Below the pieces are notes generated by a model. The model had not been told where the DNA came from. It was given only the letters and a program-made list of their open reading frames with translations, and did no database searches. A stretch of 64,000 nucleotides of DNA from Bradyrhizobium aeschynomenes (GTDB taxonomy: Bacteria; Pseudomonadota; Alphaproteobacteria; Rhizobiales; Xanthobacteraceae), in NCBI RefSeq assembly GCF_013178945.1, contig NZ_JABFDM010000004.1, forward strand, positions 186,001 to 250,000, given 5' to 3'. Made by a program: the position numbers and the translations under genes. Shown here in pieces: positions 40,481-48,807 of the stretch (within the stretch, counting starts at the first letter, position 1; every line of letters starts with the position of its first letter).

Positions 40481-41569
40481 TCACCCCGCGAGCTTCGCCA
40501 GCCCCTTCCAGTCGAACGCGATCCCATGCCCCGGCCTCGTCGGCGCGAGCGCCATGCCGTCGTCGAGCACGAGCGGATCGGCGATGTAGCGGTCGAGGCC
40601 GAAGCCGTGGGCTTCCAGGAAAGAGCGGTTAGGACACGCCGCGAGCAGGTGCACGGTGATGTCGTGCGCGCCGTGGCTGGTCACCGGCAGGTTGAACGCC
40701 TCGGCCAGCCGCGCGATCTTCATGAACGCGGTGACGCCGCCACAATTTGTCACGTCGGGCTCCGGATAGGACACCGCGCCGGCGGCGATGTAGTTCTTGA
40801 AGTCCCACAGCGAGCGTAGATTTTCGCCCGCCGCGATCGGCACGCCGCCGGCGCCGAGGATGCGGGCATGACCGGCGATGTCGTCCGGAATGGTCGGCTC
40901 CTCGAGCCAGGTGAGATCGAACGGCAGCAAAGCGCGGGCGGCGCGGATCGCCTCCTCGACCGTCCACTTCATGTTGGCGTCGGCCATCAGCGGAAAGCCG
41001 TCGCCGAGATGCTGCCGCATCGCGCGCACGCGCGCGACGTCGGCGGAAAGCGCGGGCCGGCCGACCTTCATCTTGATGGCCCGAAAACCCTTGGCGAGAT
41101 TGTCGTCTGTCTGCTTGAGCAGCGCGTCGACGGAGAGATCGAGGTCGATGCCGCCGGCATAGCAGGGCACGCTGATATCGAAGCCGCCGAGCAGGCGGAA
41201 CAGCGGCAGCTTGGCCCGACGCGCCTTGAGGTCCCACAGCGCGATGTCGAGCGCCGACAGCGCCAGCACGACCGGGCCGCCGCGCCCGCCATAGTGCAGG
41301 CCCCACCACACCCGGTGCCAGATCGCTTCGGTTGCGTCGGCCTCGTGACCAACGACGAGATCAGGGATCTCGCGCCTGCAGATGTCGGCAACGGCATGGC
41401 CGTTGCGGCCCACCGTGTAGGTGTAGCCTGTGCCCTCGGCGCCCTCGGCATCGCGCACCTTGCAGGTGATCAGCTCGAATGCCGTCATCTCGCCATGCGT
41501 GCTGTCGGTCAGCGTGACGCTGAGCGGGATGCGGTAGAGGCCGGTCTCGATCGCGGCGATCTGGGCCAT
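40481..41569 (-). CDS. Mandelate racemase/muconate lactonizing enzyme family protein
   Basis: 362 aa enolase-superfamily enzyme. The KxK catalytic motif is in IKMKVGRP near residue 165; metal ligands are Asp in MADANMKW, Glu in WLEEPTIPDD and the third in AAGENL; the C-terminal His is in TSHGAHDI. These enzymes abstract the alpha-proton of a carboxylate; specific substrate (sugar acid, amino acid) is undetermined. It is transcribed away from the carbamoyltransferase-like gene, 131 bp between starts. Confidence 0.9.
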   Translation of the reverse strand: MAQIAAIETGLYRIPLSVTLTDSTHGEMTAFELITCKVRDAEGAEGTGYTYTVGRNGHAVADICRREIPDLVVGHEADATEAIWHRVWWGLHYGGRGGPVVLALSALDIALWDLKARRAKLPLFRLLGGFDISVPCYAGGIDLDLSVDALLKQTDDNLAKGFRAIKMKVGRPALSADVARVRAMRQHLGDGFPLMADANMKWTVEEAIRAARALLPFDLTWLEEPTIPDDIAGHARILGAGGVPIAAGENLRSLWDFKNYIAAGAVSYPEPDVTNCGGVTAFMKIARLAEAFNLPVTSHGAHDITVHLLAACPNRSFLEAHGFGLDRYIADPLVLDDGMALAPTRPGHGIAFDWKGLAKLAG

Positions 41570-41700
41570 GGTGCGGTTCCTTCCCTGGATTTTTGGCGAA
41601 GGTTATGCTGCTGCTGTGGCGAGGGCAATTGCGGACGGCGCATGGCGGACGAGAGGGCTTCGAAATCGATCTGCGTGACCCCGGGACGTGGTGAGAGGGC

Positions 41701-42564
41701 ATGACGGGCGATCGTGACATCCTGTCCCTCGGCGACCTCGATGGCTCCGATATCCTTGGCATGCTGGTGCGAGCGCAGGAACTTGCCGCCTGCTGGCAGG
41801 CGCGCGCGATGCCGCAAGCGCTCGCGGGCCGGCGCATCGCGCTCGTGGTCGACGACGGCGGCTGGCGCAACACCACGGCCTTCGATCTCGGCGTGCAGGC
41901 GATGGGCGGTCTCTGCGTGCACGCGCCGATCCGTCTCAACGCGACGGAGGCGGTCGAGGATCTCGCCGCCTATCTCGACAACTGGTTCGATGCCGTGGTC
42001 TGCCGCACGCCGGAGCTCGAGATGCTCTATGCATTGTCGCACTGGGCGCAGGCGCCGGTGGTCAACGCGCGCACGCGGCAGAACCATCCGTGCGAGACGC
42101 TCGGCGACCTCGCCTTCCTGTGGCATTGCCGCGGCACCATCGACGGCCTGAAGATCGCCGTGGTGGCGCCGGCCGCCAACATCCTCGGCTCCTGGATCGA
42201 GGCCGCGCAGGTGCTTCCGATCGACGTCGTCCAGGTCTATCCGGCGCGATGGCACGCGCAGGGCGAGTCACCGCGCTTCCACGTCACGACCGATCTCGCC
42301 GCCTTGCAGGACGCCGACGTGATCGTCACGGATTGCTGGCCGAGGGATGAGGAACCCAGCGTGCTGCAGGACTATCAGATCACGGCGTCGGTGCTGGATA
42401 GTCTTCGGCCGAACCTGGACTTCCTGCCTTGCCCACCAGTCACGCGGGGCCAGGAGGTCTCTGGCGACGCCATGCTGCACCAGGCGTGCCGGTCGGTGCA
42501 GGCCAAGGCGTTCCTGCTGCACGCGCAGAATGCCGCGCTCGAATGGGTGTTCGGTACGCTATGA
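41701..42564 (+). CDS. Divergent ornithine/aspartate carbamoyltransferase-family protein
   Basis: 287 aa, somewhat shorter than OTCase (~310). The fold is readable in order: helix 1, the position of the carbamoyl-phosphate loop (residues 51-64, DDGGWRNTTAFDLG, where the family has STRT), HPCETLGDL for HPxQxLxDL (129-137), LKIAVVAPAANILGSW, TDCWPRDEE where OTCase has the DxxxSMG loop, and LPCPPVTRGQEV for HCLPxxRGxEV. Two key motifs are altered, so ordinary carbamoyl transfer is doubtful. ATG 41701 after GAGAGG. Confidence 0.75.
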   Translation: MTGDRDILSLGDLDGSDILGMLVRAQELAACWQARAMPQALAGRRIALVVDDGGWRNTTAFDLGVQAMGGLCVHAPIRLNATEAVEDLAAYLDNWFDAVVCRTPELEMLYALSHWAQAPVVNARTRQNHPCETLGDLAFLWHCRGTIDGLKIAVVAPAANILGSWIEAAQVLPIDVVQVYPARWHAQGESPRFHVTTDLAALQDADVIVTDCWPRDEEPSVLQDYQITASVLDSLRPNLDFLPCPPVTRGQEVSGDAMLHQACRSVQAKAFLLHAQNAALEWVFGTL

Positions 42565-42585
42565 TTAGTACGGATCGAGGTGTCG

Positions 42586-43284
42586 ATGAGTTCAAATCGC
42601 ATGACGACATTGCGGCATCTGGCGCGTCAGATTTCGCGGCTTCAGATGAGCCATCCGATCAGAATGGCTGTCGATGGCCGAACGGCGTCGGGCAAGACGA
42701 CTCTGTCGGACGAGTTAGCTGAGCTGATCGAGCGAAGCGGCCGTCCTGTCATCAGAACATCGATCGATGGGTTTCACCGTCCGAAGGCTGAGCGCTATGC
42801 TCGGGGGCGGTTCTCCGCTGCCGGCTACTATAATGACGCTCGCGATCTTTCTGCTGTCAGGACCCTGTTGTTGGAGCCGCTAGCGCCCGGTGGCAACCGC
42901 CTCTACAGGACGGCATCCTTCGACCTCGGACTCGATCTGGCGATCGTGCAGCCTTCCGAGCTGGCGCCGGTGGATGCTGTGCTGCTGGTCGATGGGACCT
43001 TCCTGCAACGGCCGGAGCTGAGGAGCCATTGGGACGTCGTGATCTTCGTCGAAACCTCGCGCGGGATCTCTGACTCGAGGGGCCTAGGGCGTGACAGAGA
43101 TCGTCTCGGAGAGCAGGTCGCCCTCAAACTCTACGCGGAACGCTATGGGCCTGCCTTTGATCTTTATGAAGATAACTGTAATCCAGCTGAGATGGCGGAT
43201 GTCGTTCTCAACAATGATGACCTCGACAATCCGATCATTCGCTTCAAAACAGGAGGCCGGCTAAAGCCTAACCTGAACGGCTGA
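42586..43284 (+). CDS. Uridine kinase-like P-loop NTPase
   Basis: 232 aa. Walker A is GRTASGKTT near residue 33; the region IRTSIDGFHRPKAERYARGR matches the D-F-H substrate segment of the uridine kinase/phosphoribulokinase superfamily; VDAVLLVDGTFL is the Walker B-like strand. Probably phosphorylates a nucleoside or sugar. Codon use is A/T-richer than neighbours (many AAT, GAT, ATC/ATT, TCT), suggesting transfer. ATG 42586 preferred; GTG 42580 in frame. Confidence 0.78.
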   Translation: MSSNRMTTLRHLARQISRLQMSHPIRMAVDGRTASGKTTLSDELAELIERSGRPVIRTSIDGFHRPKAERYARGRFSAAGYYNDARDLSAVRTLLLEPLAPGGNRLYRTASFDLGLDLAIVQPSELAPVDAVLLVDGTFLQRPELRSHWDVVIFVETSRGISDSRGLGRDRDRLGEQVALKLYAERYGPAFDLYEDNCNPAEMADVVLNNDDLDNPIIRFKTGGRLKPNLNG

Positions 43285-43384
43285 GCTTCCTCGTGTCCCA
43301 ATGCGCGTTGGCTCCGTGACGGAACGCCCACTCGTCGGGACGATGACGAAGTTGCCCTTTCGTCGTCCGGCGCTATGCTCGGCC

Positions 43385-44065
43385 ATGTCCAAGCTTCACG
43401 CGGTCCTGCTCGATCTCGACGGCACCCTGATCGACTCGCGCCCCGGCATTGCCGGGAGCGCGCGGGCCGCCTTGCGGTCGCTCGGGCATGCGCCTGACGA
43501 CACACTCGACGTCACCGTCTTCATCGGCCCGCCGTTGCAGGACATGCTGCGCGCGCTGCTGCAGGCTCATGGCGACGACCCCGTCGGCGACGACCAGGTC
43601 GACGCGGCCGTCCTGGCCTATCGCCAGCATTATGGGGACATTGGCCTGTTCGACTGCGCGCTCTATCCGGGAATCCGCGAGTCGCTGCAGGAGATGCACG
43701 GCGCCGGTTTGCAATTATACCTCGCGACCTCGAAGCGAGAGGTGTTCGCGCGGCGTATCCTGGAGCATCTCGGTCTCGCCTCGTTGTTCGCAGCGATCCA
43801 CGGCTCGGTGCCGTCGGGCGCGCTCGACCACAAGCCCGAGCTGCTCGCGCATATTCTCTCGATGCGGAATATCTCTGCGCGCGATGGCGTCATGATCGGC
43901 GATCGCCGCCACGACATTGCCGGCGCGCACGCGGTGGGACTGCGCAGTCTCGGCGTGCTCTGGGGCTATGGCAGCCGTGATGAGTTGGAAGCCGCCGGCG
44001 CAGACCGCCTGGTGGAAAGTCCCCTGGATCTGGCGCGCATGATTGCGTCGATGGTGACGCGATAG
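43385..44065 (+). CDS. HAD-family hydrolase (Gph/phosphoglycolate phosphatase-like)
   Basis: 226 aa. Motif I LLDLDGTLIDSRPG, motif II LATSKREVF, motif III Lys in LDHKPELLAHIL and motif IV MIGDRRHDIAGAHAVG, all intact. The four-helix cap after motif I fits the phosphoglycolate phosphatase group. Start ATG 43385, 100 bp after the kinase gene. Substrate undetermined. Confidence 0.88.
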   Translation: MSKLHAVLLDLDGTLIDSRPGIAGSARAALRSLGHAPDDTLDVTVFIGPPLQDMLRALLQAHGDDPVGDDQVDAAVLAYRQHYGDIGLFDCALYPGIRESLQEMHGAGLQLYLATSKREVFARRILEHLGLASLFAAIHGSVPSGALDHKPELLAHILSMRNISARDGVMIGDRRHDIAGAHAVGLRSLGVLWGYGSRDELEAAGADRLVESPLDLARMIASMVTR

Positions 44066-44164
44066 CGCGCGACAAGGCGCGGCTGGCGGTCGTCAATCTT
44101 GCGCCGGAACTCAAAAGCCGCGAAGATCGCGACCAAACAAACTCAGGGCAGGAATATCACGCAC

Positions 44165-44842
44165 ATGGAATTCGACGACGTCATCCTCGGCCGCCGCAGC
44201 ATCCGCGGCTACAAGCCCGATCCGGTGCCGCGCGCACTCATCGAAGAGATCATCACGCTTGCGATGCGCGCGCCGTCGTCGATGAATACCCAGCCCTGGA
44301 ATTTCTACGTCATCGCCGGCGAGCCGCTGAATCGCATCCGCGCCGGCAACACCGAGCGCATGGTCGCCGGCGTGCCGCAGTCGCGTGAATTCCGCACGGG
44401 CCAGCCGTTCGCAGGCCATCACCGCGACCGCCAGGTGCAGGTCGCCAAGCAATTGTTCTCGGCCATGGGCATCGCGCGCGACGACAAGGACAAGCGGCAG
44501 GATTGGGTGCTGCGCGGCTTCCGCCAGTTCGACGCACCGGTCTGTATCATCGTCACCTATGACCGCGTGCTCGACGGCAGCGACGACACGCCGTTCGATT
44601 GCGGCGCCGTGACCACGGCGCTGGTCAACGCCGCCTGGTCGCGCGGCCTCGGCGCCGTCATCAACAGCCAGGGCATCATGCAGTCGCCCGTGGTCCGCGA
44701 GCACGCCGGCATCGCCGACGACCAGATCATCATGAAGAGCATCGCGCTCGGCTGGCCGGACCACGATTTCCCGGCGAATGCCGTCGTGTCCGAGCGCAAG
44801 TCGGTGAAGGACGCGACGGTGTTCGTCGGGTTCGAGGAGTAG
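44165..44842 (+). CDS. Nitroreductase family protein
   Basis: 225 aa FMN-dependent oxidoreductase. RRSIRGYKPDPVP and APSSMNTQPWNFYVI are the FMN phosphate-binding signatures; the C-terminal GWPDHDFPANAV is the usual second contact. It may reduce nitro groups, quinones or a natural substrate with NAD(P)H. 99 bp after the HAD gene, possible operon. Confidence 0.9.
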   Translation: MEFDDVILGRRSIRGYKPDPVPRALIEEIITLAMRAPSSMNTQPWNFYVIAGEPLNRIRAGNTERMVAGVPQSREFRTGQPFAGHHRDRQVQVAKQLFSAMGIARDDKDKRQDWVLRGFRQFDAPVCIIVTYDRVLDGSDDTPFDCGAVTTALVNAAWSRGLGAVINSQGIMQSPVVREHAGIADDQIIMKSIALGWPDHDFPANAVVSERKSVKDATVFVGFEE

Positions 44843-44853
44843 TTGATACCTCT

Positions 44854-44988
44854 TAGGGTGGGCAAAGCAGCCGCCGCAGGCGGCAGCATGCCCACCGTCG
44901 CTCAGCGGGCGCATCCGCAAGATGGTGGGCACGGCGTCACCGCGAGCTCGGACGGAGATGCACTGCGCTCTCGCCTTTGCCCACCCTA
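44854..44988. repeat. 135-bp palindromic repeat with 14-bp terminal inverted repeats
   Basis: TAGGGTGGGCAAAG (44854-44867) matches CTTTGCCCACCCTA (44975-44988) perfectly. A nested GCCGCC/GGCGGC hairpin lies near 44870-44883 and a second GGTGGGCA copy is inside. Non-coding; resembles a MITE-like or REP-like Bradyrhizobium repeat. It lies between the nitroreductase and NTF2-like genes. Confidence 0.75.
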
Positions 44989-45024
44989 CGGCTCTCTCAT
45001 CTCTGATGAACGCCGCAATCACTC

Positions 45025-45399
45025 CTAAGCGGCCGCGTTGAGCAACACCCAGAGCCGTGCGATCCGACCATCGACGATCTCGGCCACGTCGGCGCCGGTC
45101 ACGGCGATCGGGCCGTCCTTCGGGCCCGCCTGCCAAGCCAGGTGCGCCAAGCCATGATGACCCACGGCGCTGCCCACGGGCACGAAGGTGAAATCAGGCC
45201 CGAATTGTTGGAGAAGCTCTCCCGCCACGCGTGAAATCTCGGCGCGACCGCTGACAATGTTGGTCGGCTCGAACATGACGGGGGTCTCAACGAAAAGCTC
45301 GGCGATCGCGTCCGCGCGCTTCGCCGCATCGCGCTCATTGAAGACGCGGTTGAGGTTCGATCGTAGGAGACGATCGTAGTCGTCTGGTGAGTTCGACAT
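45025..45399 (-). CDS. NTF2/SnoaL-like fold protein
   Basis: 124 aa. Helical start (DYDRLLRSNLNRVFNERDAAKRADAIAELF), then the beta-cone with ALFVE..VMFEP and GRAEISRVAGELLQQF, ending in DVAEIVDGRIARLWVLL, the standard SnoaL/NTF2 close. May be an isomerase, a small-molecule binder or without catalysis. GCAGGAG precedes the ATG. It precedes the SDR gene's stop by ~97 bp on the same strand. Confidence 0.8.
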   Translation of the reverse strand: MSNSPDDYDRLLRSNLNRVFNERDAAKRADAIAELFVETPVMFEPTNIVSGRAEISRVAGELLQQFGPDFTFVPVGSAVGHHGLAHLAWQAGPKDGPIAVTGADVAEIVDGRIARLWVLLNAAA

Positions 45400-45495
45400 G
45401 GTTTACTCCTGCAATAGGCCGAGAGGGCCGCGTGCAACGCGCTTTCGTGCACGCGGCGTCGAGCGTTGTAACGCGTTGTTCTCGACGGCGGGGCT

Positions 45496-46251
45496 TCACA
45501 CCTGCGCCTGTCCGCCATCGACGAACAATTCGGCGCCATTGACGAAGCTGGAATCGTCCGAGGCGAGGAACACCGCCGCCTTGGCGATCTCGTCGGGATC
45601 GCCGACCCGTCCGAGCGGAATACGTGAGGCGAGATAGTCGAGCAGCCCCTTCTGCTGCGCGGCGTCGGGACCGGCGAGCTCGACGAGGCCGGGCGTCTTG
45701 GTGGCGCCGGGGCTCAACGTGTTGACACGGATGCGCCGGTCCTTGAGATCGAGGATCCAGTTGCGCGCGAAGGCGCGTACCGCAGCCTTCGAGGCGCTAT
45801 AGACGCTGAAGGCGGGCGTGCCCTCGGTCCCTGCCGTCGAGCCGGTCAGGATGACCGAGGCGCCGTCGCGCAGCAGCGGCAGTGCCTTCTGGACCGTGAA
45901 CAGGACGCCCTTCACGTTGCGGTCGAACGTGTCGTCATATTGCTGCTCGGTGATCTGGCCGAGCGGCAGCATCGATCCGCCGCCGGCATTGACGAACAGC
46001 ACGTCAATGCGTCCGGCATCCTGCTTCACTTTCTGATAGAGCGCATCGAGGTCGGCGAGCTTGGTCGCATCGGCCTGCACGCCGGTGGCACTCCGGCCGA
46101 TCGCGGTGACGGCGGCGTCCAGCTCCGGCTTGCGGCGGCCGGTGATATAGACCTGGGCGCCCTCGGCGGCGAAGCGCTTGGCGGTGGCGAGGCCGATGCC
46201 GCTGGTTCCGCCGGTGACGATGGCGATTTTTCCGCTGAGCTTCTGGGTCAT
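45496..46251 (-). CDS. SDR-family oxidoreductase
   Basis: 251 aa classical short-chain dehydrogenase. Cofactor motif TGGTSGIG near residue 13, NAG in FVNAGGG, catalytic Ser in [10 protein letters not shown], YxxxK as YSASK, and C-terminal [19 protein letters not shown](P)(H)-dependent; substrate undetermined. Probably controlled by the LysR-type gene that starts 95 bp away in the opposite direction. ATG 46251 chosen over an upstream longer frame. Confidence 0.92.
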   Translation of the reverse strand: MTQKLSGKIAIVTGGTSGIGLATAKRFAAEGAQVYITGRRKPELDAAVTAIGRSATGVQADATKLADLDALYQKVKQDAGRIDVLFVNAGGGSMLPLGQITEQQYDDTFDRNVKGVLFTVQKALPLLRDGASVILTGSTAGTEGTPAFSVYSASKAAVRAFARNWILDLKDRRIRVNTLSPGATKTPGLVELAGPDAAQQKGLLDYLASRIPLGRVGDPDEIAKAAVFLASDDSSFVNGAELFVDGGQAQV

Positions 46252-46300
46252 GATGGTCTCTCCTGTTGTGCTGACCAACAGAAGATGGCGACGGGTCCGG

Positions 46301-46318
46301 TGTTTCGATATAGAAACA
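46301..46318. promoter_or_regulatory. inverted repeat in the SDR/LysR intergenic region
   Basis: TGTTTC-GATATA-GAAACA: perfect 6-bp arms; it contains the T-N11-A type core of LysR boxes. Position between divergent starts (46251 minus and 46347 plus) fits an operator for the LysR regulator. Confidence 0.6.
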
Positions 46319-46346
46319 GTTGAAAGTCATCGTTGCAGGAAAATCG

Positions 46347-47267
46347 ATGTCGAGCACTCGGTTACCCGATTTCGAAGGCCTGGCGCTGCTGGCGAGGGTC
46401 GCCGAGGAGCGCTCCTTCGCCGGCGCTGCTCGCGCCTTGAACCTGTCGGTGGCAACCGTTTCCCGGGCCATCACCCGTCTCGAAGACCGGCTCGGCGCGC
46501 GGGTATTCAACCGCACCTCTCGCAAGGTGGCGCTGACCGATTTCGGCCGGACGCTCGCCGAGCGCGGCGCGCGCATGCTTCGGGAGGCCGAGGAGGCGGA
46601 AAGCGCTGCGCGCGAACTGTCCAGCCGCCCGCGCGGCACCATCAATCTCGCCGTGCCGATGTCGTTCGGCCTGCGCAAGGTCAGCCCGCTGCTGCCCGCC
46701 TTCGTCCGCGAATACCCTGAGATCACGCTCAACCTGCATCTCAGTGACGCCGCCGTCGATCTGATCGGCGACGGCTTCGACGCCGCGCTGCGGATCGCGG
46801 CCCTGCCGGACTCGTCGTTGATCGCCCGTCGCCTGCGCCCGATGGGACGCTTCCTGGTGGCATCGCCGGGCTACATCGCCCGCTACGGCCGGCCGCAGAC
46901 CCCCGCGGAATTGAACGCCCATCACTGCCTCGGCTACGCCTATCGCGCCCGGACGGCGACCTGGCACCTGACTCACGCCGACGGCCGCGAGGCCGCGGTG
47001 ACGCCGACCGGACCGCTGTCAGTGACCAACATCGATGCGCTGCTACCCGCATTGCTGGACGGCATCGGCATCGCGGAGCTGCCGTGCTTCGTCGCCGATC
47101 CCCACGTCGCCGAAGGGCGGCTGGAGATCTTGCTGCCGGACTGGAAGCTCCCAGGCGGCGGGCTGTACTTCATCACGCCGGCCGCGCATGTGCGGCCGGC
47201 TCGGATCGAGGCGCTGAGCGAGTTTCTCGCCAGACATTTGTCGCGTTCGCGCGAAGAACGATGTTAG
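46347..47267 (+). CDS. LysR-family transcriptional regulator
   Basis: 306 aa. Winged HTH at ~6-65 with FAGAARALNLSVATVSRAITRLEDRLGARVFNRTSRKVALTDFG; effector domain from RGTINLAVPMSFG, with two lobes. ATG 46347 gives a conventional start; a TTG at 46320 is in frame. Likely controls the divergent SDR gene and itself. Confidence 0.93.
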   Translation: MSSTRLPDFEGLALLARVAEERSFAGAARALNLSVATVSRAITRLEDRLGARVFNRTSRKVALTDFGRTLAERGARMLREAEEAESAARELSSRPRGTINLAVPMSFGLRKVSPLLPAFVREYPEITLNLHLSDAAVDLIGDGFDAALRIAALPDSSLIARRLRPMGRFLVASPGYIARYGRPQTPAELNAHHCLGYAYRARTATWHLTHADGREAAVTPTGPLSVTNIDALLPALLDGIGIAELPCFVADPHVAEGRLEILLPDWKLPGGGLYFITPAAHVRPARIEALSEFLARHLSRSREERC

Positions 47268-47850
47268 CGGAACAAACAATTGCGATTCACTAAGGCGAGA
47301 TTTTGTGCTTGCGATTTTTCCGAAATCATGATTTGATGCGCCCATCCCGACCTCATGCAGAGGGGCGTACGCGTCGTCACGATACGTAGAGGCGGGGAGC
47401 GGTGGCCGCGGGTCTGTCAGGTGCTGATGCGCTGGACGATGGACAGCTTGCGGACGTTCAAGCCGTGTGGTCCTGGCGCCCCGATGCTGGCGCCAAGCCG
47501 GTGCGACATGATCCTCGACAGGACGTGGCGCGCAGGCGACGGGGGCAAGAAAGCCCGGTCCCCGGGGAGAGCTCGGAGCAGACGTTAAACCCATCGCGCA
47601 GGGAGGGCCGGGATGTCTCGGCTGAACCTGTGGTGACCGCCGCGTGCATTTTTCTTTCGCACGCGGGCCATGGGAGCAGCCAGCTCCCGGCCTTCCCTGC
47701 GCCCTCGGCATTTTCCAGGGCGAGATCGATCCGCAAAGCTCGGGCAAACGATGCTGCGAGAACGAGAGCCTGCGTCCGATATCGAGCCGGGGACGGATGC
47801 GAGGGAGGGCGAGCTCGGCTGTGATCAGTTCAGCTTCGGCCCTGATGTCG
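47268..47850. other. 583-bp gap holding most of a structured repeat
   Basis: Apart from the dispersed repeat (47466-47765), the gap is featureless: an A/T-rich end after the LysR gene, and ~85 bp before the purC stop. No ORF here is supported. Confidence 0.5.
47466..47765 (+). repeat. structured dispersed repeat, copy A
   Basis: ~300 bp. It matches copy B (56681-56956) in opposite orientation, in blocks including TGGTCCTGGC, CAAGCCGG, ACCTGTGGTGAC, GGGCCATGGG and GCAAAGCTCGGGC. Structure: outer stem 47596-47613 with 47685-47702 (18 bp, one G-T); inner hairpin 47640-47647 with 47659-47666; second inner hairpin 47672-47677 with 47683-47688, whose 3' arm overlaps the outer stem. I recall similar sequences in many Bradyrhizobium intergenic regions. 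Confidence 0.75.
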
Positions 47851-48765
47851 TCAGATCCTCAGCTCATGCCCGGTGACGCGCCTGAACGCCTCGAGATAGC
47901 GCTGGCTGGTCGCATCCACGACGCTCTGCGGCAAAGGCGGCGGCGGGGCGTCGCCGTTCCAGCGGCCGGCACGGCGCTCGGCGTCGAGATAGTCGCGCAG
48001 CGGCTGCTTGTCGAAGCTCGGCTGCGGCTGGCCCGGTTGATAGGCGTCGACAGCCCAGAACCGCGACGAGTCCGGCGTCATCACCTCATCGATCAGGATG
48101 ATGTGGCCATCCTTGTCGCGACCGAACTCGAACTTGGTGTCGGCGATGATGATGCCCTGCTCACGCGCCAGCGTCTCGCCGAGCGTATAGACCGCACGCG
48201 TCATGCTCTCCAGCGTGTACGCCGTGTCGTCGCCGACCACCTCGCGCATGCGCGCAATCGTGATGTTCTCGTCATGGCCGGTCTCGGCCTTGGTCGCCGG
48301 GCTGAAGATCGCGGGCTCCAGCTTCTGGCTCTCGACGAGCCCTGCTGGCAGCTGCTCGCCGGCGAGCGTGCCGCTGGCGGCGTATTCCTTCCAGGCCGAG
48401 CCGGAGAGATAGCCCCGGATGACGCATTCGATCGGGAACACCGTGGTCCGCTTGCACAGCATGGCGCGCCCGAGAATCTCGTCGCGATGCGGCTTCAACT
48501 CCGGCACCGCGTCGATGATCTCATCCGTATCGGCCGAGATCATGTGGTGATGCACGACGCCTTCGAGCGCGTTGAACCAATAGGCCGAGATCTGCGTCAG
48601 CACCGCGCCCTTCATCGGGATGGTCTCGTTCATCACGACGTCGAAGGCCGAGATGCGGTCGGTGGTCAGCAGCAGCACGCGGTCGTCGCCGACGGCATAG
48701 ATGTCGCGGACCTTGCCGCGGCCGATCTTCGGGAGCGGCAGATTGCTGGCGAGAAGCGTGGTCAT
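47851..48765 (-). CDS. purC: Phosphoribosylaminoimidazolesuccinocarboxamide synthase (SAICAR synthetase)
   Basis: Joins CAIR and aspartate with ATP in de novo purine synthesis. 304 aa, the longer form of PurC (yeast-like length rather than the 237-residue E. coli form). [45 protein letters not shown] and [14 protein letters not shown] are signature regions. It stands alone; rhizobia often carry a second purC in another locus. Confidence 0.95.
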   Translation of the reverse strand: MTTLLASNLPLPKIGRGKVRDIYAVGDDRVLLLTTDRISAFDVVMNETIPMKGAVLTQISAYWFNALEGVVHHHMISADTDEIIDAVPELKPHRDEILGRAMLCKRTTVFPIECVIRGYLSGSAWKEYAASGTLAGEQLPAGLVESQKLEPAIFSPATKAETGHDENITIARMREVVGDDTAYTLESMTRAVYTLGETLAREQGIIIADTKFEFGRDKDGHIILIDEVMTPDSSRFWAVDAYQPGQPQPSFDKQPLRDYLDAERRAGRWNGDAPPPPLPQSVVDATSQRYLEAFRRVTGHELRI

Positions 48766-48807
48766 CGGATCTGGCTTTCGAAACGGGAGCGTTGCGACCG
48801 CAATAGC

